Positions 1 to 7,259 of a stretch of 7,259 nucleotides of DNA are shown here, piece by piece. Position 1 is the first letter of the stretch. Each line of letters opens with the position of its first letter. The stretch is from NCBI RefSeq assembly GCF_934190855.1, contig NZ_CAKPTN010000083.1:1-7259 (forward strand). The letters run 5' to 3'. A program made the position numbers and the translations under genes. This stretch comes from an uncultured Veillonella sp. (GTDB lineage: Bacteria > Bacillota > Negativicutes > Veillonellales > Veillonellaceae). A model generated the notes under the pieces. That model was not told where the DNA came from and ran no database searches. It saw only the letters and a program-made list of their open reading frames with translations.

Positions 1-1
1 A

Positions 2-376
2 TCCCCTCTTGTTTTAGCACTACTTACCAATGTAGTATCTAGTTTTGAACGATTTATGCCTGAAGCCTCTGTAGATGACGGCTACATGCGCATCATCATC
101 TTTAAAGAGTACTTCATTCTCGACATCCTTAGCGTAATACCGCTCATTATTAGTGGTGCCATTTATAACTCTCGTTATACAACTACATTAACCGTAAACA
201 AGGCATCCATCGAGCTCTTATCTAATGTTGATGATTTAGCCACTAATATGGATGGTGATCCAGGTCCATCTATGCCAGTAGATATCGAAGTATTGCCTCG
301 GGTACTAAAGGTATTTGCCCCATCAAAACATAAAAAGAAAAAGGCTTTGAATTTGCCTAAACTACCGCATATTTAA
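2..376 (+). CDS. Diacylglycerol kinase-family lipid kinase (DgkB/YegS-like), C-terminal part; 5' end outside window
   Basis: This is the last 124 residues of a lipid kinase; the frame is open to the left edge, so the ATG at 56 is internal and the true start is off-window. The family phosphorylates diacylglycerol or related lipids with ATP at the cytoplasmic membrane face, recycling lipid for phospholipid synthesis. Seen here: residues 9-29 (TNVVSSFERFMPEASVDDGY) match the family's 'P-x-A-S-x-x-D-G-x-(L/Y)' segment, whose Ser-x-x-Asp-x-Tyr supplies the structural Mg2+ site in DgkB. Residues 82-105 carry MDGDPG, then the 'P-x-x-I-E-V-L-P-x-x-L-K-V-F-x-P' C-terminal signature. The ATP-binding GGDGT half is not in the window. 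The usual DGE motif reads DGD here. A Lys-rich tail (KHKKKK) may help membrane association (inference). The gene converges on addA and shares a terminator region with it. The family call is firm; the exact substrate is not determinable. Confidence 0.86.
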   Translation, partial: SPLVLALLTNVVSSFERFMPEASVDDGYMRIIIFKEYFILDILSVIPLIISGAIYNSRYTTTLTVNKASIELLSNVDDLATNMDGDPGPSMPVDIEVLPRVLKVFAPSKHKKKKALNLPKLPHI

Positions 377-380
377 CAAA

Positions 381-445
381 TTATAGAGAAATCTACAAAT
401 AGAATTGTAAGGAACTCTATAAAACAAAACCATATAGCTCTATAA
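381..445. repeat. Short inverted/direct copies of CTCTATAA
   Basis: CTCTATAA occurs at 415-422 and again at 438-445, with similar flanks (ACTCTATAAAACAAAA and GCTCTATAACACAAAA). Its exact reverse complement, TTATAGAG, is at 381-388. The inverted copy could pair with either direct copy in the 3' end of the kinase transcript, giving an 8-bp, AT-rich and therefore weak stem. A chance origin in AT-rich DNA is quite possible. No function is claimed. Confidence 0.4.
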
Positions 446-448
446 CAC

Positions 449-481
449 AAAAGCTCTCTAGCAAAGGATAGAGAGCTTTTT
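449..481. terminator. Probable bidirectional intrinsic terminator
   Basis: AAAAGCTCTCTA (449-460) and TAGAGAGCTTTT (469-480) form a perfect 12-bp stem around the 8-nt loop GCAAAGGA. On the plus strand the stem ends in TTTTT (477-481), about 70 bp after the lipid-kinase stop. On the minus strand the complement also gives a U-run (TTTTGTGTT), about 85 bp past the addA stop. An A-flanked, U-flanked stem between two convergent genes is the normal form of a two-way Rho-independent terminator. The U-tracts are short and the stem core (GCTCTCT) has moderate GC, so efficiency may differ by direction. Confidence 0.85.
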
Positions 482-566
482 ATGCTTATTAACTAATAAA
501 ATAGATTCCTGTTGCCGACACACTACTTACGAGCAAAGAAATATGCTATCAAGTATAGGTTTTTGG

Positions 567-3500
567 CTAATCTATAATGATGGCATCATGCAAGCGGAAG
601 CTATAAATATAGCATGCTTTCACAGGCATTCCCGTCAATCGCTGTAAGGCCTCTTTATAGAGGTCCATTTGGATTTTATAGCGCTTGATGAGATCTTCCC
701 CAGATTTAACACGGTCTGTCTTGTAATCTACGAGAACCCATTCGCCGTCTTCTTCAAAGGCTGTATCGATAATACCTTGAAGGAATAGATTCTCCCCATC
801 CTCTAAGGTATCGTATACGCGTTTTCCTTCAAAGAGCATACTGAACGGCAATTCTCGTTCTATGCGCTTCGCATTGATGAGACGTTTCCCAAGATCAGAA
901 CTGAAGAACTTATACAAACTTGTATCGCTTAATAAATTTCGTTCTTCCTCGGTGAAAGTCCCTTTTCTTACCAATTCATCAAGCTCTTTTGTTAAAGAAG
1001 CCTGCGTGTACTTCGCAAGAGGCAACCACTGCATAGCCTCATGCATCAAGGTACCCCATTGAGCCCCCGTCAATACATCCTCTTCGGACTGTAACGCCTG
1101 TGGTTTGCGACCGAATACGGAGTTCGCTAAATCATCAGCTGAAACTGTAATAACATCCGAAACATTTCGTTTAGAGGCAGTTTCTACGGGCTCAACGACT
1201 TCAATCGGTTCGTTAAGTGTATCGATAGTCCCTGCTTCTAGTTCTCGTTCTTGGAATCGTCGTTTTAATTCACTAACGGAGATTTTAGCCGTCCGTCGTG
1301 TGGCATCGCTATACGGATAGGTATAGTTAAAGCGGTCTACTATTTCCTGTGGTAATTCCACAGAGTTAACAGCTTTTAACTCACGCACCTTGTTGATAGT
1401 ACTTTCATCGATATCTGCTTTGTAGTCTAGATCACCATAGAGAGAGCCATCGTGAATTTCAACCTTTATACGGCACTTCTTATCGGGTAAATCAAAATAG
1501 GTAGGCCCTTCATACTCTATGGCTACACGCAATGGATTGCCGCCGTCTAAATGACGAGCAAAGCCCATAATGAGCCACTCTAAATATGTATTAGCTTGAG
1601 TAATAATATCTGTAGGTAGTTGTTGCCCCTTTACGGATGCAGCATTTTTAATGAGTTCACCTAAGGTGCTCAACCCACCCTTAGAATTTTTAAAGCCTTT
1701 CACAAAGCCCGTCATAAACAGCTTATCTCGCGCCCGTGTTAAGGCTACATAGAGAATACGCTGTTCCTCAGCCTTGAGAGCTGCCTCTTTGACGTCTTTC
1801 ACATAGAACCACGGCATGGTTGGGAAGGATACTCGAATATCGGGGAAGTACCCCTTAAGACCAAGGCCTGCGTTCTTATCAATGAGGAGCTCAGAGCGAA
1901 GGTCCATCATATTGAATTTCTTTTGCATCCCAGATAGGAATACAACAGGGAACTCGAGGCCCTTACTCTTATGAATGGTCATGATGCGCACTACATTATC
2001 CGCTTCGCTTACCACATTGGCAAGAGGCATATCTTGGTTGCTATCGCGCAAGCTTTCAACGAATCGCAAGAATCTAAATAGACCTCGGAATCCAGAGGCC
2101 TCATAGCCTTTAGCACGGTCATATAAGGCAAGGACATTTGCACGGCGCACAAGACCATTTGGCATGGCCCCTACATAGTTTACATAGTCTTGGGATTCGT
2201 AAATATCCCACAACAAATCAGTCACACCGTGACGGCGTGACAAGGTACGCCATCGTTCCATGTGTCCAATAAAGGATAATAAGCGCTCATCTTGTGATTC
2301 TTCTGCATAGGCTGGCATAAGCGACCATAAAGAGCCCTCGCCAGATAGGCGCAAAGCACCTAGTTCATTTGCATCAAGCCCAACGAGACCGGAGTGCAAC
2401 ACCGCAGCCATCGGCAAGTCTTGTTCAGGATTATCTATGATGGATAACAACGCTAATAAAATCTGAATCTCTTGGGCTTCAAAGTAGCCATCCCGTTCGT
2501 TTACCACCGCAGGGATGCCGGCTTGACGCATAGCCTCTACGGCACGAGTGCCCCAACCCGCCAAAGATCTACGTAAAATAGCAAAATCGCGCCACTCGAT
2601 TTGACGGAATGTGCCATCCGGATTTTGCACCTTCTTCTTCGCAGCGTGAATTTCCTTGATTTTTTGAATAATGAAATCTAGTTCGCGCTCGTTATTCTCA
2701 GGGTCATCCCCTTCGTCTTCGTCGCTTTCACTAGCACCGAGGGTATCCTTACTCACATCTAAAAGCTGCAATTCCACGTCGCCTCCAACCCAATTCTCAG
2801 GCGCATCCTCTACGATACGGCCTGGAATGAGGGATTCCGCCTCAGTATAATTGAGCTCCGCTGCCTCTTCTGTCATGATTTGATAGAACAAGAAATTCGT
2901 GGCAGCTAAGATATTTTCATGAGAGCGGAAGTTCTTCGCTAGGTCGATACGGCGCTCTACCGCATCATTACCGCCGTAGATGTTATATTTCTCCATAAAC
3001 AGAGAACTATCAGCCATACGGAAGCTATAAATGGCCTGCTTCACGTCACCCACATAGAACCGATTATCGACGCGAGAAATCAAGTTGATAATCGTCTCTT
3101 GCACACCGTTCGTATCTTGGTATTCGTCGACCATGATTTCTTTGAAAGTATCTTGCAGCTCCTTCGCCACGTCAGACGGCTGAGGATCATCCTCTGTGCC
3201 AGGTTCAACAAGAAGGGCTAAACATAGATGTTCAAGATCACTAAAGTCCATAATGCCTTGCTCTTGCTTCATATCCCGATAGGCTTGGTGGAATGCAATG
3301 GTGAGCTCCACAAGACCTTCAATGATTGGATATTGAGCCTTGAACTGCTCTTGTAAGGTAGCTTCTGGCACGGTAAACACTGCTGCTTGCATGGCTTTAA
3401 GGTCATCCTTATTTTGAGCACCTAAGGATTTAAACTCAGCTACTAATATAGGATCAAAGGCTTGTGCCTCTTTTGAGCCCATGCGGAACTGATCTTTAAT

Positions 3501-4367
3501 AAAGGTATCCATATGCTTACAAGCTTCGCCCATATCGTCCCAGGTTTGAGCATTTGAAAGCATGCCTAGTGCAGCTAGTTGGTTATCGTATATATTTTGC
3601 CATTTATGAGGCCCTACTGGATCTAGCAAGATTTGTTCCATCCGTTCTAAGCGCTCACGAATGCGGTCCATAACAGCTACCTGTTTATCCCACATATATT
3701 GACCCCATAGCGTATCGCTTGGGTTTGTTTCCATAGCCTCTTTATAAGGCACTAATGCTTTACGTAGCCATCCATCAGGATTAGCAAGGGACATAGCGTA
3801 GTTATATAAAGACATAATCTTCGCCGTTAAGCCCGCATCAGATTTATCATCACTGAAGAAGTCCGCCAATTCATAAATATTATAAAGGCCCTCTTCATAG
3901 GATTTAGTTAATAAATCGGCTAATACCTCTTGTTGCAAGAGTGCCATTTCTGCTTCATTACCAATGCGAGCTGTTGGGTTAATATCGAGCTTGTAGAAAT
4001 AGGAACGAATCACCCATTGGCAGAAGGAGTGCAATGTAGAAATATGCGCAGATGGCAAGAGATTAAGCTGTCGTTCAAGACGCTGTTGCATAGCCTCATC
4101 ATCAGTAGACTCCATGGCTTTTGCCAAGGCAAGCCCAATACGAGCACTCATCTCTTGTGCTGCAGCTTTTGTAAAGGTTACAACCATGAGCTCTTGTACG
4201 GACAAAGGATTATCCATATCTTTAAGACGCGTAATGATACGCTCTACGAGAACTGCTGTCTTACCCGAGCCAGCCGCTGCTGCTACGAGCAAGGTTTGAT
4301 TATCTAAGGACGAATCCTTAGGCGCTATGATGGCAGACTCCTGCTCTGGTGTCCATTTAACACCCAT
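567..4367 (-). CDS. addA: ATP-dependent helicase/nuclease subunit A (AddA/RexA)
   Basis: This is the motor and nuclease subunit of AddAB, which unwinds and degrades double-strand DNA ends with ATP and, at Chi, leaves a 3' tail for RecA. With the ATG at 4367 it has 1266 residues, close to B. subtilis AddA (about 1230). SF1A helicase motifs in order: Q motif WTPEQ 5-9; Walker A AAAGSGKT 30-37 (Lys36); Ia TFTKAAA around 64-70; Ib with STLHSFC around His113; Walker B DEYQD 414-418; III GDVKQAIYSFR around 440-450; IV NFRSH around 479-483; V TIHKSKGLEF around His799; VI YVALTRAR around Arg878. The C-terminal RecB-family nuclease keeps His1109 (GTLMHEAMQ), Asp1201 (GIIDTA), Asp1214 and Lys1216 (DYKTDRV), then a QMDLYKEAL segment. 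An acidic linker lies at 546-562. ATG is preferred over the GTG at 4376, which lies inside the ribosome-binding site. The start overlaps addB by 11 bp. There is no frameshift or missing key residue. Confidence 0.97.
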   Translation of the reverse strand: MGVKWTPEQESAIIAPKDSSLDNQTLLVAAAAGSGKTAVLVERIITRLKDMDNPLSVQELMVVTFTKAAAQEMSARIGLALAKAMESTDDEAMQQRLERQLNLLPSAHISTLHSFCQWVIRSYFYKLDINPTARIGNEAEMALLQQEVLADLLTKSYEEGLYNIYELADFFSDDKSDAGLTAKIMSLYNYAMSLANPDGWLRKALVPYKEAMETNPSDTLWGQYMWDKQVAVMDRIRERLERMEQILLDPVGPHKWQNIYDNQLAALGMLSNAQTWDDMGEACKHMDTFIKDQFRMGSKEAQAFDPILVAEFKSLGAQNKDDLKAMQAAVFTVPEATLQEQFKAQYPIIEGLVELTIAFHQAYRDMKQEQGIMDFSDLEHLCLALLVEPGTEDDPQPSDVAKELQDTFKEIMVDEYQDTNGVQETIINLISRVDNRFYVGDVKQAIYSFRMADSSLFMEKYNIYGGNDAVERRIDLAKNFRSHENILAATNFLFYQIMTEEAAELNYTEAESLIPGRIVEDAPENWVGGDVELQLLDVSKDTLGASESDEDEGDDPENNERELDFIIQKIKEIHAAKKKVQNPDGTFRQIEWRDFAILRRSLAGWGTRAVEAMRQAGIPAVVNERDGYFEAQEIQILLALLSIIDNPEQDLPMAAVLHSGLVGLDANELGALRLSGEGSLWSLMPAYAEESQDERLLSFIGHMERWRTLSRRHGVTDLLWDIYESQDYVNYVGAMPNGLVRRANVLALYDRAKGYEASGFRGLFRFLRFVESLRDSNQDMPLANVVSEADNVVRIMTIHKSKGLEFPVVFLSGMQKKFNMMDLRSELLIDKNAGLGLKGYFPDIRVSFPTMPWFYVKDVKEAALKAEEQRILYVALTRARDKLFMTGFVKGFKNSKGGLSTLGELIKNAASVKGQQLPTDIITQANTYLEWLIMGFARHLDGGNPLRVAIEYEGPTYFDLPDKKCRIKVEIHDGSLYGDLDYKADIDESTINKVRELKAVNSVELPQEIVDRFNYTYPYSDATRRTAKISVSELKRRFQERELEAGTIDTLNEPIEVVEPVETASKRNVSDVITVSADDLANSVFGRKPQALQSEEDVLTGAQWGTLMHEAMQWLPLAKYTQASLTKELDELVRKGTFTEEERNLLSDTSLYKFFSSDLGKRLINAKRIERELPFSMLFEGKRVYDTLEDGENLFLQGIIDTAFEEDGEWVLVDYKTDRVKSGEDLIKRYKIQMDLYKEALQRLTGMPVKACYIYSFRLHDAIIID

Positions 4368-7259
4368 GGTTTTCACCTCCTTCGCTACTGTTGTTTCCGT
4401 TATTGCGATCCCCGTTGTTCTCGCTATTTTCGTCGTTTAAGACCTCTTTCATCCGTTCTAGTGCATCATCTTCGGACAATCTAGATAAGTAATTGTATCG
4501 ATTACGGCTAGAGTCAAAACGGCATACAGTGTTGTAATCACAGTATGTACAAGGTCTGTTCTTATTTAACTGGTACGGCTGAATTGGGAATTGTCCTTCT
4601 CCAATATGACGACCGATGTCAGCCATTACATGATTGGTATAACGGCACATTACATCAAACTCACCAGTATTCTTAACCTTATGCAAGTCTCTACTAGAAA
4701 TCGTTTGATCCTTTTTTGTCGCAATTGGTACATATGGTCCTCGTTTAGAACCGTAGGATAAGAACTTATTATCTATATGCGTCAATAACTCGATATCATC
4801 GGAGAAGTAGCCGCTATTATGCCATGCATCGCTTTCCTTAGCTAAAGCTACTGCATCCTCATAGGATAGAGGCGCGCCAGCAGGAATTTTAGGGTTCTTC
4901 ACATAAGAATATACCACAGCCGCTGGAGCCATAGATTGTCCTTGCCTGTTACCATAAGCGGATTCTAAGGCCAATAAATATGTCATAAGTTGCAATTTAA
5001 GTCCATAGTACACATCTTGTGCCGTTACATGGGCGCCACCAGACTTGTAATCGATAACCATGCCGTAGGTTTGACCGTCTCGAGTATATTCATCAATGCG
5101 GTCAATTTGACCAATGAGGCGCAAATAACGATCTTCCCCAAGAGGTACGCGAATCGGATCCCAGCCACCTTGGCGACCAAAATCTTGCTCCAAGTATTTC
5201 GTATCAAAATCGCTGCGCTTGGACCACTCTACAAGGCGGTCTACCGTCACATGTAATGTTCGTTGTACACGTTGCTCGATTGCCTTTTGGTAGGCATCGC
5301 TCGTTTCCTCGCCACTGTGATTTTCTTGTAAGATTTCATCGGCTACAGAGCGGCACAAGTTTTGTTGCTCCTCTTCGTTGAGATCACGCCATTGTTTATT
5401 ATTTTCTAATAAGTAATTACCTAAACGCTCTAAATTAGCATGTAAGAATGTACCAATTTCAGGAGCCCCAAAGGATCGTACACGACGCGGCTCTAGTTTC
5501 AAACCATATTGAGCGTAGAACTTAAATGGACATTGTTGGTATCTCTCTAGGCGCGTTACAGAACCAGACATGTAGCCTTTAGATAGGAACAATCCATTTA
5601 CTAAATCCTTCGTAATGACCGGCACATCGTTATTATCTCGAATACCACGAGATACCTCTGCTAAACGTGGACGATAGGTTTCGCTTTCACGAGCCCAGTT
5701 ATAAAGGCCCCACCATAATGGATTGACCTCATGACCACTAAAGAGAGCACCCCAACGTTCAGATAATAAGGACAAACTTTGAAGCGGACGCCATACATAA
5801 TCAGACTCGGTATCAGGTGTAATGGATAGAGGAATATCCATAGCCTTACCGACATATCCAAGGGATTCTAGCCGTTTCACCACGAGGGATGGTTCAAGAC
5901 CGGTTCCGTCCTCGCCAGAGCTTGCATAGGACAAGGTCAAGGAATCAGATGCCCGTGTCATTGCTAGGTATAGTAGGAAATTCTCGTTGAAAGCCTTCGG
6001 CAAAGCACCTTCAGCCAAGGTTATGCCTGCATCAGCCAATTCTTGTCGTTCCTTATCCTTAATAAGACCTTCATCGCCCATGCTTTGTGGGAAAATGCCT
6101 TGGTTGAGGCCCATGACGAATACCTTAGGCCACCATTGGCTATAACCACGTTCGATGGTAGTAATCACCACATGATCCAAGGATGGTGGAATCATGGAAT
6201 AATTTACATCGCTCAAGCCTTCCTCGAGGAGCAACATCATCTCATCTAAGGTCAACACTTCGTCCTTCATGACCATAGAGATTTCATCTATAAAAGAAAT
6301 AACTGCATTATACATCTGTTCATGGCTGGCTTTGGACTCTTGATCACCTACAGTTTCTGCATCCTTTGCCCACTCATAGAGGCGCTCAGGCACTTGCAAG
6401 GTTTCTAATAAACCATAGAGCTGTTCGCCCCATTCTGCCCCTGTATGGCCCTCACTATGAGCAGCAAAATCAAACCACGGGGATAGAATATCCATAATGG
6501 TTTGTCGTGCTTGGTTAACACGGGCTCTACGCGGTGCATCAGGGTGACTTTCTTCGTCTTGGCCTTCATGGAAGCCTCGTAAATACGGCCAGCTTTCACG
6601 TTCCCATTTATAATGGTCAATACCAAACTCGAGCACGTAGTTTTCTAATTCATCTACGGTCTCACGAGTAAGGGGCATCAAGTCCGTTTTCAGCAAGAGG
6701 AACATGCTATCTCGGCTGTAACTATGACGCACAATATCAAAGAGAGCCGTCAACAATTCGCCTAGCGGATGATTTTTCATAGGACGTTGACGGTCGATAA
6801 AGTGCGGAATACCGTAGCGACTGAATACCTTTTCCAAGGTATCCCCATACGTTTCAGATTCGCGAAGCATGATGCATACATCGCGGTAACGAGCCTCTGG
6901 AGAGGACTCCACATAAGCCAAAATGCGGCGAGCCACTGCATCGGCTTCCCGTTCTCTGTTATAACCTCGAATGAGCGGAATCGTAGTATCAGTAGAATTT
7001 TGCTTACTAGGACTAGTAAAGTAATTAGCTTCTAAGTCTTGTACGATTTGAGGGCCCCGTTTGCCGTCAAAACCCACCCAATTAATACTAGAACCATAAC
7101 GAGCCACTAAGGTGTCGTAAATTTCTAAAGGTCGACTAAAGAGATGTTCCCCTCGACGAGCGAGATTTAAGGCCTTCGGAGCCATCGGTAAATCAATAGT
7201 AATAACGGCTTCCTTAGCCAAATCAAATAAGGTATAAATCAACTCGTAATGAGTAGGCG
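4357..7259 (-). CDS. addB: ATP-dependent helicase/deoxyribonuclease subunit B (AddB), N-terminus outside window
   Basis: This is the second subunit of AddAB, holding the other strand-specific nuclease and an Fe-S cluster. In B. subtilis its helicase-like domains recognise Chi rather than drive movement. About 966 residues are visible. The frame runs off the right edge, so the TTG at 7242 is an internal Leu codon; probably some 200 N-terminal residues, including the AddB Walker A, are missing. Numbering from that Leu: family segments include DVCIMLRE early, VFVMGLNQGIFPQ in the middle, and YLAMTRASDSL (Arg430), a motif VI relic. The nuclease has His601 (GTFLH), Asp714/Asp717 (GQIDRID), Asp731 and Lys733 (VIDYKSG). 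The cluster cysteines are Cys571 (YQQCPFKFY) and Cys898, Cys901 and Cys907 (CTYCDYNTVC), the same C-x2-C-x5-C pattern as B. subtilis AddB. A low-complexity Asn/Gly/Glu-rich tail (936-961) follows. The gene ends 11 bp inside addA. The type matches Bacillus AddB rather than streptococcal RexB, which lacks these cysteines. Confidence 0.96.
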   Translation of the reverse strand, partial: PTHYELIYTLFDLAKEAVITIDLPMAPKALNLARRGEHLFSRPLEIYDTLVARYGSSINWVGFDGKRGPQIVQDLEANYFTSPSKQNSTDTTIPLIRGYNREREADAVARRILAYVESSPEARYRDVCIMLRESETYGDTLEKVFSRYGIPHFIDRQRPMKNHPLGELLTALFDIVRHSYSRDSMFLLLKTDLMPLTRETVDELENYVLEFGIDHYKWERESWPYLRGFHEGQDEESHPDAPRRARVNQARQTIMDILSPWFDFAAHSEGHTGAEWGEQLYGLLETLQVPERLYEWAKDAETVGDQESKASHEQMYNAVISFIDEISMVMKDEVLTLDEMMLLLEEGLSDVNYSMIPPSLDHVVITTIERGYSQWWPKVFVMGLNQGIFPQSMGDEGLIKDKERQELADAGITLAEGALPKAFNENFLLYLAMTRASDSLTLSYASSGEDGTGLEPSLVVKRLESLGYVGKAMDIPLSITPDTESDYVWRPLQSLSLLSERWGALFSGHEVNPLWWGLYNWARESETYRPRLAEVSRGIRDNNDVPVITKDLVNGLFLSKGYMSGSVTRLERYQQCPFKFYAQYGLKLEPRRVRSFGAPEIGTFLHANLERLGNYLLENNKQWRDLNEEEQQNLCRSVADEILQENHSGEETSDAYQKAIEQRVQRTLHVTVDRLVEWSKRSDFDTKYLEQDFGRQGGWDPIRVPLGEDRYLRLIGQIDRIDEYTRDGQTYGMVIDYKSGGAHVTAQDVYYGLKLQLMTYLLALESAYGNRQGQSMAPAAVVYSYVKNPKIPAGAPLSYEDAVALAKESDAWHNSGYFSDDIELLTHIDNKFLSYGSKRGPYVPIATKKDQTISSRDLHKVKNTGEFDVMCRYTNHVMADIGRHIGEGQFPIQPYQLNKNRPCTYCDYNTVCRFDSSRNRYNYLSRLSEDDALERMKEVLNDENSENNGDRNNGNNSSEGGENHGC
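4373..4382 (-). promoter_or_regulatory. addA ribosome-binding site inside the end of addB
   Basis: On the minus strand AAGGAGGTGA (4382 to 4373) is a full 10-nt match to the usual anti-Shine-Dalgarno UCACCUCCUU. GGAGG ends 8 nt before the ATG at 4367, an ideal spacing. The site lies within the last codons of addB (the ...EGGEN... segment). It excludes the in-frame GTG at 4376, which is part of the Shine-Dalgarno itself, as the start of addA. Confidence 0.92.

Larger units (their letters stand above)
377..566. other. Intergenic region between convergent genes
   Basis: These 190 bp separate the stop of the lipid kinase (plus strand) from the stop of addA (minus strand). The stretch is AT-rich and I see no credible gene in it. 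It holds one strong terminator-like hairpin (449-480) and short inverted and direct copies of CTCTATAA. The 481-566 part, which would be the 3' untranslated end of the addA message, shows no further clear structure. Confidence 0.8.

Noticed and set aside
56..58. ATG as the start of a small 106-residue protein
   Set aside because: The frame is open upstream to position 2, and those codons encode residues that continue the lipid-kinase family pattern. This ATG is an internal Met.
862..1320. Plus-strand open frames of 66 and 71 codons opposite addA
   Set aside because: They lie antisense to the conserved AddA nuclease region, have no ribosome-binding site or recognisable domain, and their composition follows from the addA codons.
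2682..2732. Acidic segment in AddA (SESDEDEGDD...ERE, residues 546-562)
   Set aside because: A variable, acidic linker at this place between helicase motifs IV and V is common in AddA proteins. It is not evidence of an insertion or a new domain.
3930..4307. Plus-strand open frame of 125 codons opposite the addA N-terminus
   Set aside because: It is antisense to helicase motifs I, Ia and Ib, whose conservation explains the absence of stops. The translation is Cys/His-rich without an ordered motif, and a second overlapping frame at 4114-4299 behaves the same way.
4374..4376. GTG as the start of addA (three residues longer)
   Set aside because: The GTG is part of the Shine-Dalgarno AAGGAGGTGA and has no properly spaced ribosome-binding site of its own, whereas the ATG at 4367 is ideally spaced.
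7240..7242. TTG as the start of addB
   Set aside because: The frame stays open to the window edge (…PTHYEL…), and a start here would remove the N-terminal ATP-binding region found in all AddB proteins, so this is an internal Leu codon.
1..7259. Mobile element, CRISPR, tRNA/rRNA, defence island or unknown gene system
   Set aside because: Almost all of the window is filled by three recognisable housekeeping genes. The only gap over 100 bp (377-566) contains a terminator and no gene, and I saw no terminal repeats or regularly spaced repeats.

Overview
The window is an ordinary core-genome segment of a low-to-moderate-GC Gram-positive-type bacterium (Bacillota). The evidence is an AddAB-type (RexAB) recombination nuclease instead of RecBCD, a DgkB/YegS-like lipid kinase, and a Shine-Dalgarno that fully matches the usual anti-SD of these bacteria. 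The overall protein style suggests the Negativicutes (Veillonella-like), but this is an impression and no sequence search supports it.

Layout. At the left edge is the C-terminal part of a plus-strand diacylglycerol kinase-family lipid kinase, ending at 376. Next comes a 190-bp intergenic stretch with a strong 12-bp hairpin (449-480), which can act as a terminator for both converging transcripts. The remainder, about 6.7 kb, is a minus-strand addB-addA pair. addB enters from beyond the right edge without its N-terminus, and addA follows it with an 11-bp overlap, ending at 567.

Function. AddA is the UvrD/RecB-like (SF1A) helicase plus nuclease. AddB is the partner with a degenerate helicase-like fold, a second RecB-family nuclease and a four-cysteine Fe-S cluster site. 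Together they process double-strand DNA ends up to a Chi site and load RecA. Both nuclease active sites, all the AddA helicase motifs checked and all four AddB cluster cysteines are present, so the visible parts of the complex look functional. The gene overlap, with a full-length Shine-Dalgarno inside the end of addB, points to translational coupling and matched amounts of the two subunits.

I found no mobile element, CRISPR array, tRNA, rRNA or unknown gene system. The points worth a second look are modest: the addB/addA junction, a low-complexity tail on AddB, a DGD in place of the usual DGE motif in the lipid kinase, and the repeated CTCTATAA elements near the terminator.
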